NCBI GenBank assembly: GCA_002396665.1
Contig: DGYJ01000053.1
Coordinates: 308-10,577 of the forward strand
Source: Bdellovibrionaceae bacterium UBA5009
GTDB lineage: Bacteria > Bdellovibrionota > Bdellovibrionia > Bdellovibrionales > Bdellovibrionaceae
DNA length: 10,270 nt
Direction of reading: 5' to 3'
Shown: positions 1 through 6,240 of the stretch, one piece after another
Numbering within the stretch: position 1 is the stretch's first letter
Layout: the number at the start of each line of letters is the position of its first letter
Program-made: the position numbers and the translations under genes
The notes under the pieces: model-generated
Databases searched by the model: none
Told to the model about the DNA's origin: nothing
What the model saw: the letters and a program-made list of their open reading frames with translations, nothing else

Positions 1-1
1 T

Positions 2-133
2 AGTTTGATGAACAAAGAATATTCTTCACAAAGTGTTTTAATGTCTTTTACATTATTTTCTCAAAAATATTTATCAATTTCTGATGGCCTTTCAGAGCTT
101 CAGAATTGGCTTGTTCAAAAAATTGAAATTTAA
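2..133 (+). CDS. Probable C-terminal end of an unidentified protein (partial, enters from the left edge)
   Basis: This frame is open from the first bases of the window to a TAA at 131-133 and gives about 43 residues ending SELQNWLVQKIEI. The residue mix (alternating hydrophobic and polar, one Trp, an amphipathic final helix) resembles the end of a folded protein. An ATG at position 8 is in frame, but no Shine-Dalgarno can be assessed because only seven bases precede it. The fragment is too short to assign a family. It converges on the GreA-like gene on the other strand, with 53 bases between the stop codons. It could also be a chance open stretch in AT-rich DNA. Confidence 0.4.
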   Translation, partial: SLMNKEYSSQSVLMSFTLFSQKYLSISDGLSELQNWLVQKIEI

Positions 134-169
134 GCGCAATGTAACTTCAATCAAAAATACGACATGAAT

Positions 170-187
170 ATTCAAATTTTTTTGAAT
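170..187. terminator. Weak AT-only hairpin between convergent stop codons
   Basis: ATTCAAA (170-176) and TTTGAAT (181-187) form a perfect 7-bp stem with a TTTT loop. It lies between the stop of the left-edge fragment and the stop of the GreA-like gene, where a bidirectional terminator would be expected. The stem has only one G-C pair and no clear T-tract follows on either strand, so it may be only a chance AT-rich dyad. Confidence 0.2.
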
Positions 188-666
188 TACTCAATAGAGA
201 GCACTTCATACTCTTTTGTGACAGAGCCTTTTTCGACAATTGCAATATCGCCAACTTTAAGACCCAAAAGGGCTTCCCCCAGAGGACTTGATGGAGCAAT
301 CAGTTGAATTTGTTTTCCTTCGAAGGGAAAAATAAATCCACTTCCCTTGGGCATTAAAAAAATAAAAGATTTTTTATCTTCGGATTCTAATTCGACAAGG
401 GCCGAAGTCGCGATGGACTCTGTTGATTTAAAACTTTTTACGGTCGTGTTTTTATAAATATAAATAAGTTCTTCAATTTCTGCCACGCGCTTCGATTGGG
501 CTCCGGCAAGGTAAGAGGCCTCCAGCCCACGGGTATCGTATTCGTTTTCAGGTTTGCTTTCTTCGTGGGTGGCAGCTTCATAGGTCGCACGCATGGCTTC
601 CAAGGCCATATTAAAGTCATCTTCCAATTTATTGATGATCAGTTTTAATAATTTATTTTTATCCAT
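187..666 (-). CDS. GreA/GreB-family transcript-cleavage-factor-like protein
   Basis: At 159 aa this is the size of GreA/GreB (about 158 aa), RNA polymerase secondary-channel factors that rescue backtracked complexes. Residues 1-75 are charged and helical, as expected for the Gre coiled coil; the stretch EASYLAGAQSKRVAEIEELI fits its returning helix. The C-terminal domain is recognisable: SPLGEALLGLKVGDIA (about 126-141) matches the GreA/B signature SPLGxALLGxxxGD, followed by a final EYEVLSIE strand. The coiled-coil tip reads HEESKPENEYD instead of the usual GDLxENAEY, so the acidic pair that coordinates Mg2+ is not clearly conserved. It may therefore be a Gre-factor homologue that binds polymerase without normal cleavage activity. 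The start is ATG with a poor Shine-Dalgarno; a TAGAAT at 710-715 on this strand is a possible -10 box. It is divergent from the next gene and shares an 84-base promoter region with it. Confidence 0.85.
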   Translation of the reverse strand: MDKNKLLKLIINKLEDDFNMALEAMRATYEAATHEESKPENEYDTRGLEASYLAGAQSKRVAEIEELIYIYKNTTVKSFKSTESIATSALVELESEDKKSFIFLMPKGSGFIFPFEGKQIQLIAPSSPLGEALLGLKVGDIAIVEKGSVTKEYEVLSIE

Positions 667-750
667 ATTGCACCGTAGTCTTTCAAAAGAAACGAAGTCG
701 ATCTAAGGTATTCTATTGCACATTTTAATTGTTCGCAGCAAGATAGTGCC

Positions 751-1149
751 ATGAAATCCGAGCAAGATATCAAAAATTCTTTAAAATCAGTTTCAAGCAC
801 TATGTCTAAAATCCATAAGATGATACTTGAAAACGAAATCGAAAGAATTGAAAAAATTCAGGGTGTAAGTTTGCCACCGGCGGCTCGTATTCAAATTTTG
901 CTCAATGATCCAAGCCTGGCCTGGCTGCGCCCAATGAGTCAGTTGATGTCGACCATCGACGGGATTTGTTTTCAAAAAGAGCCAGTGACCCCAGAGCAGC
1001 CAAAAAAAGTTTACTTAGAAATTGAAGAACTTTTTTTTAAACAAAACGGTTCAGACTTTTCAAAAAAATACATCGGCCATTTAATGGCTATGCCCGACAT
1101 GATGATTGACCATGGCCATCTTAAAATAGCCTGGAAGCAGCTCCTTTAA
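751..1149 (+). CDS. Conserved protein of unknown function, 132 aa
   Basis: It is a soluble, probably all-helical protein without a signal peptide, membrane segment or cysteine cluster. Residues about 20-70 hold the recognisable part: IHKMILENEIERIEKIQG, then ARIQILLNDPSLAWLRPMSQ and LMSTIDGI. Uncharacterised proteobacterial proteins with a similar LHKxLLxxEr...LLxxDPxFAWLRPLSxLIxxID pattern are familiar to me from memory, but no function is known to me. The C-terminal half (FFKQNGSDFSKKYIGHLMAMPDMMIDHGHLK) keeps the same style, with a conserved-looking YxxHLMxxPD segment. The start is ATG at 751 with only a weak upstream purine run. The gene is divergent from the GreA-like gene and convergent with the papain-family protease, so it is probably transcribed alone. 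I assign no function. Confidence 0.8.
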   Translation: MKSEQDIKNSLKSVSSTMSKIHKMILENEIERIEKIQGVSLPPAARIQILLNDPSLAWLRPMSQLMSTIDGICFQKEPVTPEQPKKVYLEIEELFFKQNGSDFSKKYIGHLMAMPDMMIDHGHLKIAWKQLL

Positions 1150-1180
1150 ATCCACGACTGCAAGCTGCCCCTGTCTTTTT
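1137..1180 (+). terminator. Weak candidate terminator after the unknown 132-aa gene
   Basis: GCAGCT (1137-1142) can pair with AGCTGC (1163-1168) across a 20-base loop, and a run of five T follows at 1176-1180. The long loop and the gap between stem and T-run make this weak. An AT-only dyad, AATTAAT/ATTAATT at 1181-1195, overlaps the protease stop codon next to it. One of the two may help end the converging transcripts. Confidence 0.2.
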
Positions 1181-1182
1181 AA

Positions 1183-2709
1183 TTAATTATTAATTGTGAC
1201 AGTGATTTTTTCTGTTTGAACAGTTTTATCAAAACCATTTGTACGAACATGTCCCACCATCCAAATTTGGTAAACACCGTTGGGAACCATATTTGTTCTC
1301 CAGCCCATGGTGAGTCCCTCTGTCACTGTTGTGACAGTCTTTTTGTGATCTTTGCCGTCACTTCCAACAAAATGAAAATCAATGGAACTCATGGGTACTG
1401 TTGAGGATTGGCTATCTACTGCAAATTCGATACGACCACGCAATGGTTTGCTAAGATCAAGATCATCCATCCCTGTATAGCTCAATTTCAATTCTGGTTC
1501 ATTGTTTGCGACATAAAAAATTTGTCTTGTGGATTGCCCAAGCACTTTTCCGTCCGCATCTATGGCCTGGGCTAAGATTTCATATCTTCCGTCAGTCATT
1601 GAGGCAATTTCAATATTTTGGTCGCAGGAATTGCTGCTCATTTGGCCGCAGGTGCTGGCCCAAATTTGTTTATTTGCACCATTGTAAATTTGAACATTGA
1701 GGTTATTCGTTTTTTCGAAAGTGGACGAGGCTTTGAACGGAATGTGCCCAGTGAAATAGGTGTAATCCGTTGGACTTGCGATCGAGACAGCCCCGTTGAA
1801 TGCAGGCATTTCATATTGAAGTGTCATGCTTCCAACCCCAGAGTTGTCATCGTAGGCAACATATCCAAAGCCGTTTTCACCCCAATCAGGTCCCCAGCTA
1901 TTCCGAATAATGAAGGCTTGCTTAAAATCGTCGTAGCCGACAATGGAAATGGCGTGGCCACCAGCGGATGCTCCAGTGACATGTTTGTAAATTCCAGAAG
2001 AGTAAGCAACAAAATCACCGTAAACAATCATGGTCGTGACAAGGGGGCCCTTTTGTAGGGCGGCACGGATGGCATCTAAATTTTTTACAAGTGTGGTTGG
2101 TGCTTTGTAACTTGCAATTTTAATACTTCGTTGAGCCGTGTTGTTGCAGGTTTTGTTGCAGGCCACATCATTGCTTGTTGCTCCAGAGGTATAGGGCATA
2201 CAAGATTCGTCGGGCACACCTTTCGTCATCAAATATTTGGCTGCCGGATAAATTTGCCAACCTCTGTTGCAGCCACCACCGCCACAAGAAAATAAATGTT
2301 GAGGAGAAAGTTTAATATTCAGCCAAGGAAGAGCTGCTGAAATTTTGTATTGAGTTTCAAGAACTCCGATGGATGCAAAGGCCACGCAACTTCCGCAATT
2401 GGCCTGATTTAAAATTGGAGACACCCAATTTTTTCCATCTTTATTTCTCCAGTCGAGGACGGGTGGGTACTGGGAAACATTCTTACCTGATTCTTGGATA
2501 GTGAACTCGACACTTTTTGTATCGGGCATTTGAACGCCCATCATCATTTTTAATTGGTTAGGTGGTAATTCTGTTAGCCAGTTGTCGTTGGCCTTCCATT
2601 GGGCGCCAGCTTTTTTGATGGCGGCATTGATATCAATCGCCTTTGATGCTGCGCCTGCGGTTTGGAAACCAAAGACCAATAGGATCAGGAAAAAATAATT
2701 TTTAGACAT
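1183..2709 (-). CDS. Secreted papain-family (C1A) cysteine protease with cathepsin-B-like propeptide and C-terminal beta domains
   Basis: This is an exported cysteine endopeptidase. Residues 1-20 are a classical Sec signal peptide (hydrophobic LILLVFGF, then TAGA|A). Residues about 24-65 resemble the cathepsin B propeptide: an Asn, then WKAxxNW, then LKMMMGVxMPD. The catalytic domain runs from about 81 to 305, with oxyanion Gln102, nucleophile Cys108 in NQANCGSCVAFAS, His252 in GGHAISIVGYD, Asn270 in RNSWGPDWGENGFGYV, and a Cys-rich segment SCGGGGC at 141-147. The Trp that normally follows the nucleophile (GSCWAF) is Val. Residues about 308-404 and 405-508 look like two beta-sandwich or Ig-like modules, each ending in a FYV or VTI strand, probably for substrate or surface binding. 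An ATG preceded by GAGGGGG (2715-2721) fixes the start. It is a single gene flanked by a divergent rsmG and a convergent unknown gene. Nutrient scavenging or prey or host protein degradation is an inference. Confidence 0.93.
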   Translation of the reverse strand: MSKNYFFLILLVFGFQTAGAASKAIDINAAIKKAGAQWKANDNWLTELPPNQLKMMMGVQMPDTKSVEFTIQESGKNVSQYPPVLDWRNKDGKNWVSPILNQANCGSCVAFASIGVLETQYKISAALPWLNIKLSPQHLFSCGGGGCNRGWQIYPAAKYLMTKGVPDESCMPYTSGATSNDVACNKTCNNTAQRSIKIASYKAPTTLVKNLDAIRAALQKGPLVTTMIVYGDFVAYSSGIYKHVTGASAGGHAISIVGYDDFKQAFIIRNSWGPDWGENGFGYVAYDDNSGVGSMTLQYEMPAFNGAVSIASPTDYTYFTGHIPFKASSTFEKTNNLNVQIYNGANKQIWASTCGQMSSNSCDQNIEIASMTDGRYEILAQAIDADGKVLGQSTRQIFYVANNEPELKLSYTGMDDLDLSKPLRGRIEFAVDSQSSTVPMSSIDFHFVGSDGKDHKKTVTTVTEGLTMGWRTNMVPNGVYQIWMVGHVRTNGFDKTVQTEKITVTINN

Positions 2710-2729
2710 AGAATCCCCCTCGTCCCTAA

Positions 2730-2759
2730 ATCATCTCTTTGGAGGATGGAAAACCTCAA
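2730..2759 (-). promoter_or_regulatory. Candidate sigma-70-like promoter of the papain-family protease
   Basis: On the - strand, TTGAGG (2754-2759) lies 18 bases upstream of GATGAT (2730-2735). Each matches four of six consensus positions. Transcription would begin near 2723, giving a short leader that contains the GAGGGGG ribosome-binding site. The match is modest and the promoter is supported mainly by position. Confidence 0.3.
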
Positions 2760-2760
2760 G

Positions 2761-2785
2761 AAATAGTCATTGTGATCGACTATTT
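2761..2785. promoter_or_regulatory. Perfect 8-bp inverted repeat with 9-base spacer, possible operator
   Basis: AAATAGTC (2761-2768) and GACTATTT (2778-2785) are exact reverse complements separated by nine bases, giving a 25-bp dyad. The half-site centres are 17 bases apart, more than one helical turn, which suits a dimeric regulator. The dyad abuts the candidate -35 box of the papain-family protease and lies 52-76 bases before its start codon. A hairpin terminator is unlikely: no transcript end is expected here and the stem is AT-rich. The regulator is unknown. Confidence 0.4.
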
Positions 2786-2831
2786 TATTCATGGTGTTAT
2801 CGCCCCCATTAGGGCTTTCAAGGGCGTCTAT

Positions 2832-2860
2832 TTGCATTTCCATGGCGAACAGAATAGATT
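2832..2860 (+). promoter_or_regulatory. Candidate promoter of rsmG, placing the transcript start at the ATG
   Basis: TTGCAT (2832-2837) and TAGATT (2855-2860) are separated by exactly 17 bases. The -10 element matches four of six consensus positions, the -35 only three. Transcription would start at about 2866-2867, on or next to the rsmG ATG, giving a leaderless mRNA. This agrees with the lack of a Shine-Dalgarno there, but short matches like this are common in AT-rich DNA. Confidence 0.25.
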
Positions 2861-2866
2861 GGGCCG

Positions 2867-3508
2867 ATGTCAGAAATTTCTTCTTTACGTTCCCACTTCG
2901 AATCCAGGGCATCCCTGATGAAAGAGCTTGGGACTAATCCCCAGGTTTTGCCCCAAGTTTTGGCCTATCTTGAGCTTTTGTGGAAGTCCAATGAAGAGCT
3001 AAATTTGATTAGTCGTAAAATGTCTGTGGAAGAGCTTGTTGATAATCATCTGATCGACTGTCTTTTACCGTTAAAGCAATTCCCAACAAATATAAAGCAA
3101 GCGGCCGATTTTGGTTCTGGTGGTGGTTTGCCCGCCGTTGTTTATGCCCTTCAGTTTCCCCAGGTGACCTATCACTTGTATGAAAAAAGCAATAAAAAGC
3201 AGGATTTTTTAAAACGCTGCCAATCGATAGCTAAAAACATTCAAATCCATGGCGAAATTCCAAATAAAATTCCACAAATTGACTTGGTCACGGCCAGGGC
3301 TTTTAAGCCTTTGGATGTGATTTTAGAAATCAGCCGGGATTATTTTCTTCGCGGTGGCAAATATTTTTTACTTAAAGGCCGTCGTGAAAAAATTGATGAA
3401 GAGTTTCTATTAGCTCGCAAAAAATTTAAAAATTTAGAAATCCAAATTCAATCTTTAAAATCTCCAATTATGGATGTCGAACGTCATCTGGTTTTGGTTC
3501 ATCTTTAA
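2867..3508 (+). CDS. rsmG: 16S rRNA (guanine-527-N7) methyltransferase RsmG (GidB)
   Basis: RsmG uses S-adenosylmethionine to methylate N7 of G527 in the 530 loop of 16S rRNA; loss of it gives low-level streptomycin resistance in several bacteria. At 213 aa the protein is close to the E. coli length (207). Family marks occur in order: NEELNLISR (42-50, family NxxxNLT), NHLIDCL (60-66, family HixDSL), the SAM-binding glycine loop ADFGSGGGLPAV (80-91, family LDxGxGaGfPG), an acidic YEKSNKKQDFL segment, TARAFKPLD (142-150, family sRA) and FLLKGRR (167-173). An in-frame TAG at 2855-2857 excludes a longer upstream start. No Shine-Dalgarno precedes the ATG. Only 16 bases separate it from the dbpA-like helicase, so the two probably form a ribosome-assembly operon. 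The usual partners mnmG (gidA) and parAB are not next to it. Confidence 0.93.
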   Translation: MSEISSLRSHFESRASLMKELGTNPQVLPQVLAYLELLWKSNEELNLISRKMSVEELVDNHLIDCLLPLKQFPTNIKQAADFGSGGGLPAVVYALQFPQVTYHLYEKSNKKQDFLKRCQSIAKNIQIHGEIPNKIPQIDLVTARAFKPLDVILEISRDYFLRGGKYFLLKGRREKIDEEFLLARKKFKNLEIQIQSLKSPIMDVERHLVLVHL

Positions 3509-3524
3509 TAAGTAGGTTCAAATC

Positions 3525-4919
3525 ATGGGTCCTTCCGATTTTAAATCCCTTTCCATTATTCCAGAGCTTTCAGATGTATTGGCAGAAATTGGCTTTACTC
3601 AGATGACAGCCATTCAAGCCCAAAGCATACCATTGTTGCTGAAAGGCGAAGATTTGATTGGCCAGTCCCAAACAGGAAGCGGAAAAACCATTGCCTTTGC
3701 TTTGCCGATTTTGCAAAAAATTGATCTCGAAAATAAAAATATCCAAGCCCTTGTTTTATGTCCCACACGAGAGCTCACCAACCAAGTGGCGAAGGATTTC
3801 AGAAAACTGGCTCGCAAGATGGTGGGTTTGCAAGTGTTGACGGTGACCGGTGGTCAGCCTGGTCAAATTCAGGCCCAGGCTTTAAGGCGTGGAGTGCATA
3901 TTGTGATTGGTACTCCTGGGCGATTACTTGATCAAACGCTTCGTGGGCGAATGGATTACGAGTTTTTGAATACTGTGGTTTTGGATGAGGCCGATGAAAT
4001 GCTTGATATGGGCTTTGAACATGACTTGCAAGAAATCATGAACTCTTTGCCATCTTCAAAACAAACAGTCTTTTTTTCTGCCACATTTCCAGAAAAAATC
4101 ATGTCCCTGAGTCGCTTGTATCAAAAAAATCCAAAGCAAATCGTCATTGAAAAAGTGAAAGAAACCGCTCCGCAAATCGAGCAATTTTATTATGAAAGTG
4201 AAGCGGACGAAAAGGGAAACACATTGATGCGGGTTCTACAGCAGCACCCAGCCCAATCCACTATTGTTTTTTGTAATCAAAAGACGACAGTGGCAGCCAT
4301 TGGACAAAAATTAGCTGATATGGAAATCAGCAGCGGAGCTTTGCATGGGGATCTAGAACAGCGCGACCGAGATCGCGTGATGACTTTGTTCCGCAATGGA
4401 ACTTATAGGATTTTAGTGGCCACAGACGTGGCAGCCCGAGGTTTAGATATTGAAAATTTAGAAATGGTCGTGAATTTTGATTTGCCCCATCAGCCCGAAA
4501 TCTATGTTCATCGTATCGGTAGAACTGGGCGTATGGGTAAAAAGGGTTGTGCCGTCAGTTTAGTCACTGCCGAGCAAGTTTATGATATTTACGAGATTGA
4601 AAAAACATCCAATGTGACAATTGCAAAAGGCAATTTAGGATTTAAAAATCAGCATGGGTTGAATCCCCATCAGTTTATTTCGCCTTGGCAAAGTATTTTG
4701 ATCCTTGCTGGTCGAAAAGCTAAAATTCGTCCTGGGGATATTCTGGGCGCGCTGACAGGTCAACCCAATGGTATCGCAGGTGGTGATGTGGGTAAGATTG
4801 ATGTTCAAGACCATGTGTCCTACGTCGCAGTGTCTTCGGCCCAAGCCCAGCAGGCCATTGCAAAACTACGACGGGATGGAATTAAAAAACAAAAAATCAC
4901 AGTTCAGTTGGTCAAATGA
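3525..4919 (+). CDS. dbpA: DEAD-box ATP-dependent RNA helicase with C-terminal DbpA RNA-binding domain
   Basis: DbpA is an ATP-dependent helicase that binds hairpin 92 of 23S rRNA and acts late in 50S subunit assembly. At 464 aa it matches E. coli DbpA (457). All helicase motifs are visible: the Q-motif Phe24/Gln31, SQTGSGKT (48-55), PTREL (80-84), TPGR (130-133), DEAD (154-157), SAT (185-187), IVFCNQ (247-252), ATDVAARGLDI (299-309) and HRIGRTGR (329-336). The last 75 residues hold the DbpA RNA-recognition domain, with GRKAKIRPGDILGALTG (396-412) and GGDVGKIDVQDHVSYVAV (419-436), which separates it from RhlE, SrmB and CsdA. A moderate AGTAGG precedes the ATG. It follows rsmG closely. Its TGA touches the stop of the convergent S1-domain gene without any intervening base. 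Confidence 0.94.
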   Translation: MGPSDFKSLSIIPELSDVLAEIGFTQMTAIQAQSIPLLLKGEDLIGQSQTGSGKTIAFALPILQKIDLENKNIQALVLCPTRELTNQVAKDFRKLARKMVGLQVLTVTGGQPGQIQAQALRRGVHIVIGTPGRLLDQTLRGRMDYEFLNTVVLDEADEMLDMGFEHDLQEIMNSLPSSKQTVFFSATFPEKIMSLSRLYQKNPKQIVIEKVKETAPQIEQFYYESEADEKGNTLMRVLQQHPAQSTIVFCNQKTTVAAIGQKLADMEISSGALHGDLEQRDRDRVMTLFRNGTYRILVATDVAARGLDIENLEMVVNFDLPHQPEIYVHRIGRTGRMGKKGCAVSLVTAEQVYDIYEIEKTSNVTIAKGNLGFKNQHGLNPHQFISPWQSILILAGRKAKIRPGDILGALTGQPNGIAGGDVGKIDVQDHVSYVAVSSAQAQQAIAKLRRDGIKKQKITVQLVK

Positions 4920-6128
4920 TTATTTTTTCTTCGATTGAGCCTGCTGAAAGGCAGCAGCAAAGGCCCCCATGCTTGAGGTCGATTGATGTTGCTTCCAAGA
5001 ATTGTCTTCGGCTTCAGTTGGTAAGCCCAAAGAAATTTTTCTTTCCTCAAATTTAATTTCATCAACGCGGACTTTGATTGCATCGCCTCTTTTTTTGTTT
5101 TCATAGGTTGCTGCATCTGCAGAGTCCCGCCATTTTGATTTAGGCAGAAGACCGTTGATCCCTGGAGCAAGAACAACAAAAAGTCCAAAGACTTCTTTTT
5201 TATCGACTGTGGCATCTAAAATTGTGCCCACTGGGAACTGCTGCGGAACCTGCATCCAAGGGTCACCAACTCCGCCGGCTTGTTTGATAGATAAAGAAAT
5301 TTTCAGACGGTCATCTTGTTCTTCAATTTTAAGAACTTTTACCTGAACTCGGTCACCGGTGCTATGGGCTTCTGAAGCATGACGAAGTCGCGTGAAGCCA
5401 ATTTCTGAAATATGCACAAGTCCTTCAACGCCCTCGCCTAAAGAAACAAAGGCGCCAAAATTTTCTAATCGTGTGACTGTGCCATCAAGAATATCGCCCA
5501 CTTTATGGGTTTGAATCCAAGCCCCTTCATTTTCTGCCTTTTTAAGATCTAAAAGTTTACGTCTGGAAACCACTACATTTCTTTTTTTAGAATCAAATTG
5601 TGAAATCAAAAATTCATATTTTTTTCCAACTTGGCTAACGGGATCAGAAATAGGTCTTGAATCCAACTGGCTAAAAGGACAAAAAGCCGATTGTCCTTGG
5701 ACACTGACTCGGTATCCACCGTTAACAACTTCTGTGATTTTTCCCTCGACAGGAAGTTCCATATCAAAGGCATCTTCAAGGCTTTCAATATCAGCAGGGG
5801 CAGATTTTGAACCCTTGCGAGTCACTTTAATCTCTCCACCTTTGGTGCGTAGGACAATGACATCAATAATGTCGCCCGCACGGTAGGCCAACTGTTTGTT
5901 GTCATCTAAAAGATCTGCCGTTGCGATGGAGGCATCTACAGCCGAACCAGTTGAAACAAAGGACTCTTCTTTTCCAATGGTCAAAATTTCTGCTTTAAAT
6001 TTGTCGCCAACTTGAATTTTGCGATCAGCTTTAGTCATGGATTGTTCGAATAACGAAGAGAAATCATTTTCTTTGTTTGAGTTCATCTCGTCGCCAAAAA
6101 TGTCTGTTTTATTTGGTGTTTTTGTCAT
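4920..6128 (-). CDS. S1 RNA-binding-domain protein with four S1 repeats (bS1-like)
   Basis: The protein carries four OB-fold S1 domains, at about 39-105, 125-190, 208-281 and 298-369. The third is canonical (VGDILDGTVTRLENFGAFVS, then GVEGLVHISEI); the first and second are more diverged. A charged N-terminal segment and a Ser/Gln/Lys-rich tail ending QSKKK flank them. Such proteins bind single-stranded RNA and may assist translation initiation or RNA turnover. E. coli ribosomal protein bS1 has six domains and 557 aa, so this 402-aa protein is shorter and may be an accessory S1 paralogue or a lineage-specific S1; a true six-domain rpsA could lie elsewhere. The start is uncertain: neither ATG at 6126-6128 nor a second in-frame ATG at residue 15 has a strong Shine-Dalgarno. 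It is divergent from the OsmC gene and convergent with the dbpA-like gene. Confidence 0.88.
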   Translation of the reverse strand: MTKTPNKTDIFGDEMNSNKENDFSSLFEQSMTKADRKIQVGDKFKAEILTIGKEESFVSTGSAVDASIATADLLDDNKQLAYRAGDIIDVIVLRTKGGEIKVTRKGSKSAPADIESLEDAFDMELPVEGKITEVVNGGYRVSVQGQSAFCPFSQLDSRPISDPVSQVGKKYEFLISQFDSKKRNVVVSRRKLLDLKKAENEGAWIQTHKVGDILDGTVTRLENFGAFVSLGEGVEGLVHISEIGFTRLRHASEAHSTGDRVQVKVLKIEEQDDRLKISLSIKQAGGVGDPWMQVPQQFPVGTILDATVDKKEVFGLFVVLAPGINGLLPKSKWRDSADAATYENKKRGDAIKVRVDEIKFEERKISLGLPTEAEDNSWKQHQSTSSMGAFAAAFQQAQSKKK

Positions 6129-6158
6129 GGCGACATTCTGGTGTAAAAGCTTCCTTTG

Positions 6159-6178
6159 AACAAGAAAATTTTTGTGTT
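6159..6178. repeat. Imperfect 20-bp dyad in the S1/osmC divergent promoter region
   Basis: The sequence has the form AACA-N2-AAAATTTT-N2-TGTT, with eight of ten positions paired around the centre. It lies in the 112 bases shared by the promoters of the S1-domain gene and the OsmC-family gene, so it could be an operator. Because the core is only A and T, chance is a real alternative. Confidence 0.2.
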
Positions 6179-6240
6179 ATCCAGATGGAAGCCCTAGGGT
6201 TGAAGTCCCTGGCAGAAAATTCAAATAAAGAGAGTGCAAA

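Noticed and set aside
15..26. 12-bp perfect palindrome AAGAATATTCTT
   Set aside because: It lies within the probable coding tail at the left edge, is AT-rich and has no promoter context; chance is sufficient.
1618..2058. A 146-codon open frame on the + strand opposite the papain-family protease
   Set aside because: It is fully antisense to a gene with signal peptide, propeptide and complete catalytic residues, and its translation shows no family marks.
2685..2912. A 75-codon - strand frame spanning the start of the protease, the spacer and the start of rsmG
   Set aside because: It overlaps two well-supported genes and the promoter region, and has no recognisable domain.
4904..5215. A 103-codon - strand frame inside the end of the S1-domain gene
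   Set aside because: It is an alternative frame of a gene with clear S1 repeats, with low-complexity Lys/Gln content and no ribosome-binding evidence.
6200..6228. TTGAAG-N17-AAATAA as a promoter for the OsmC gene
   Set aside because: The spacing is right but the -10 matches only two of six consensus bases, so it is not listed as a feature.
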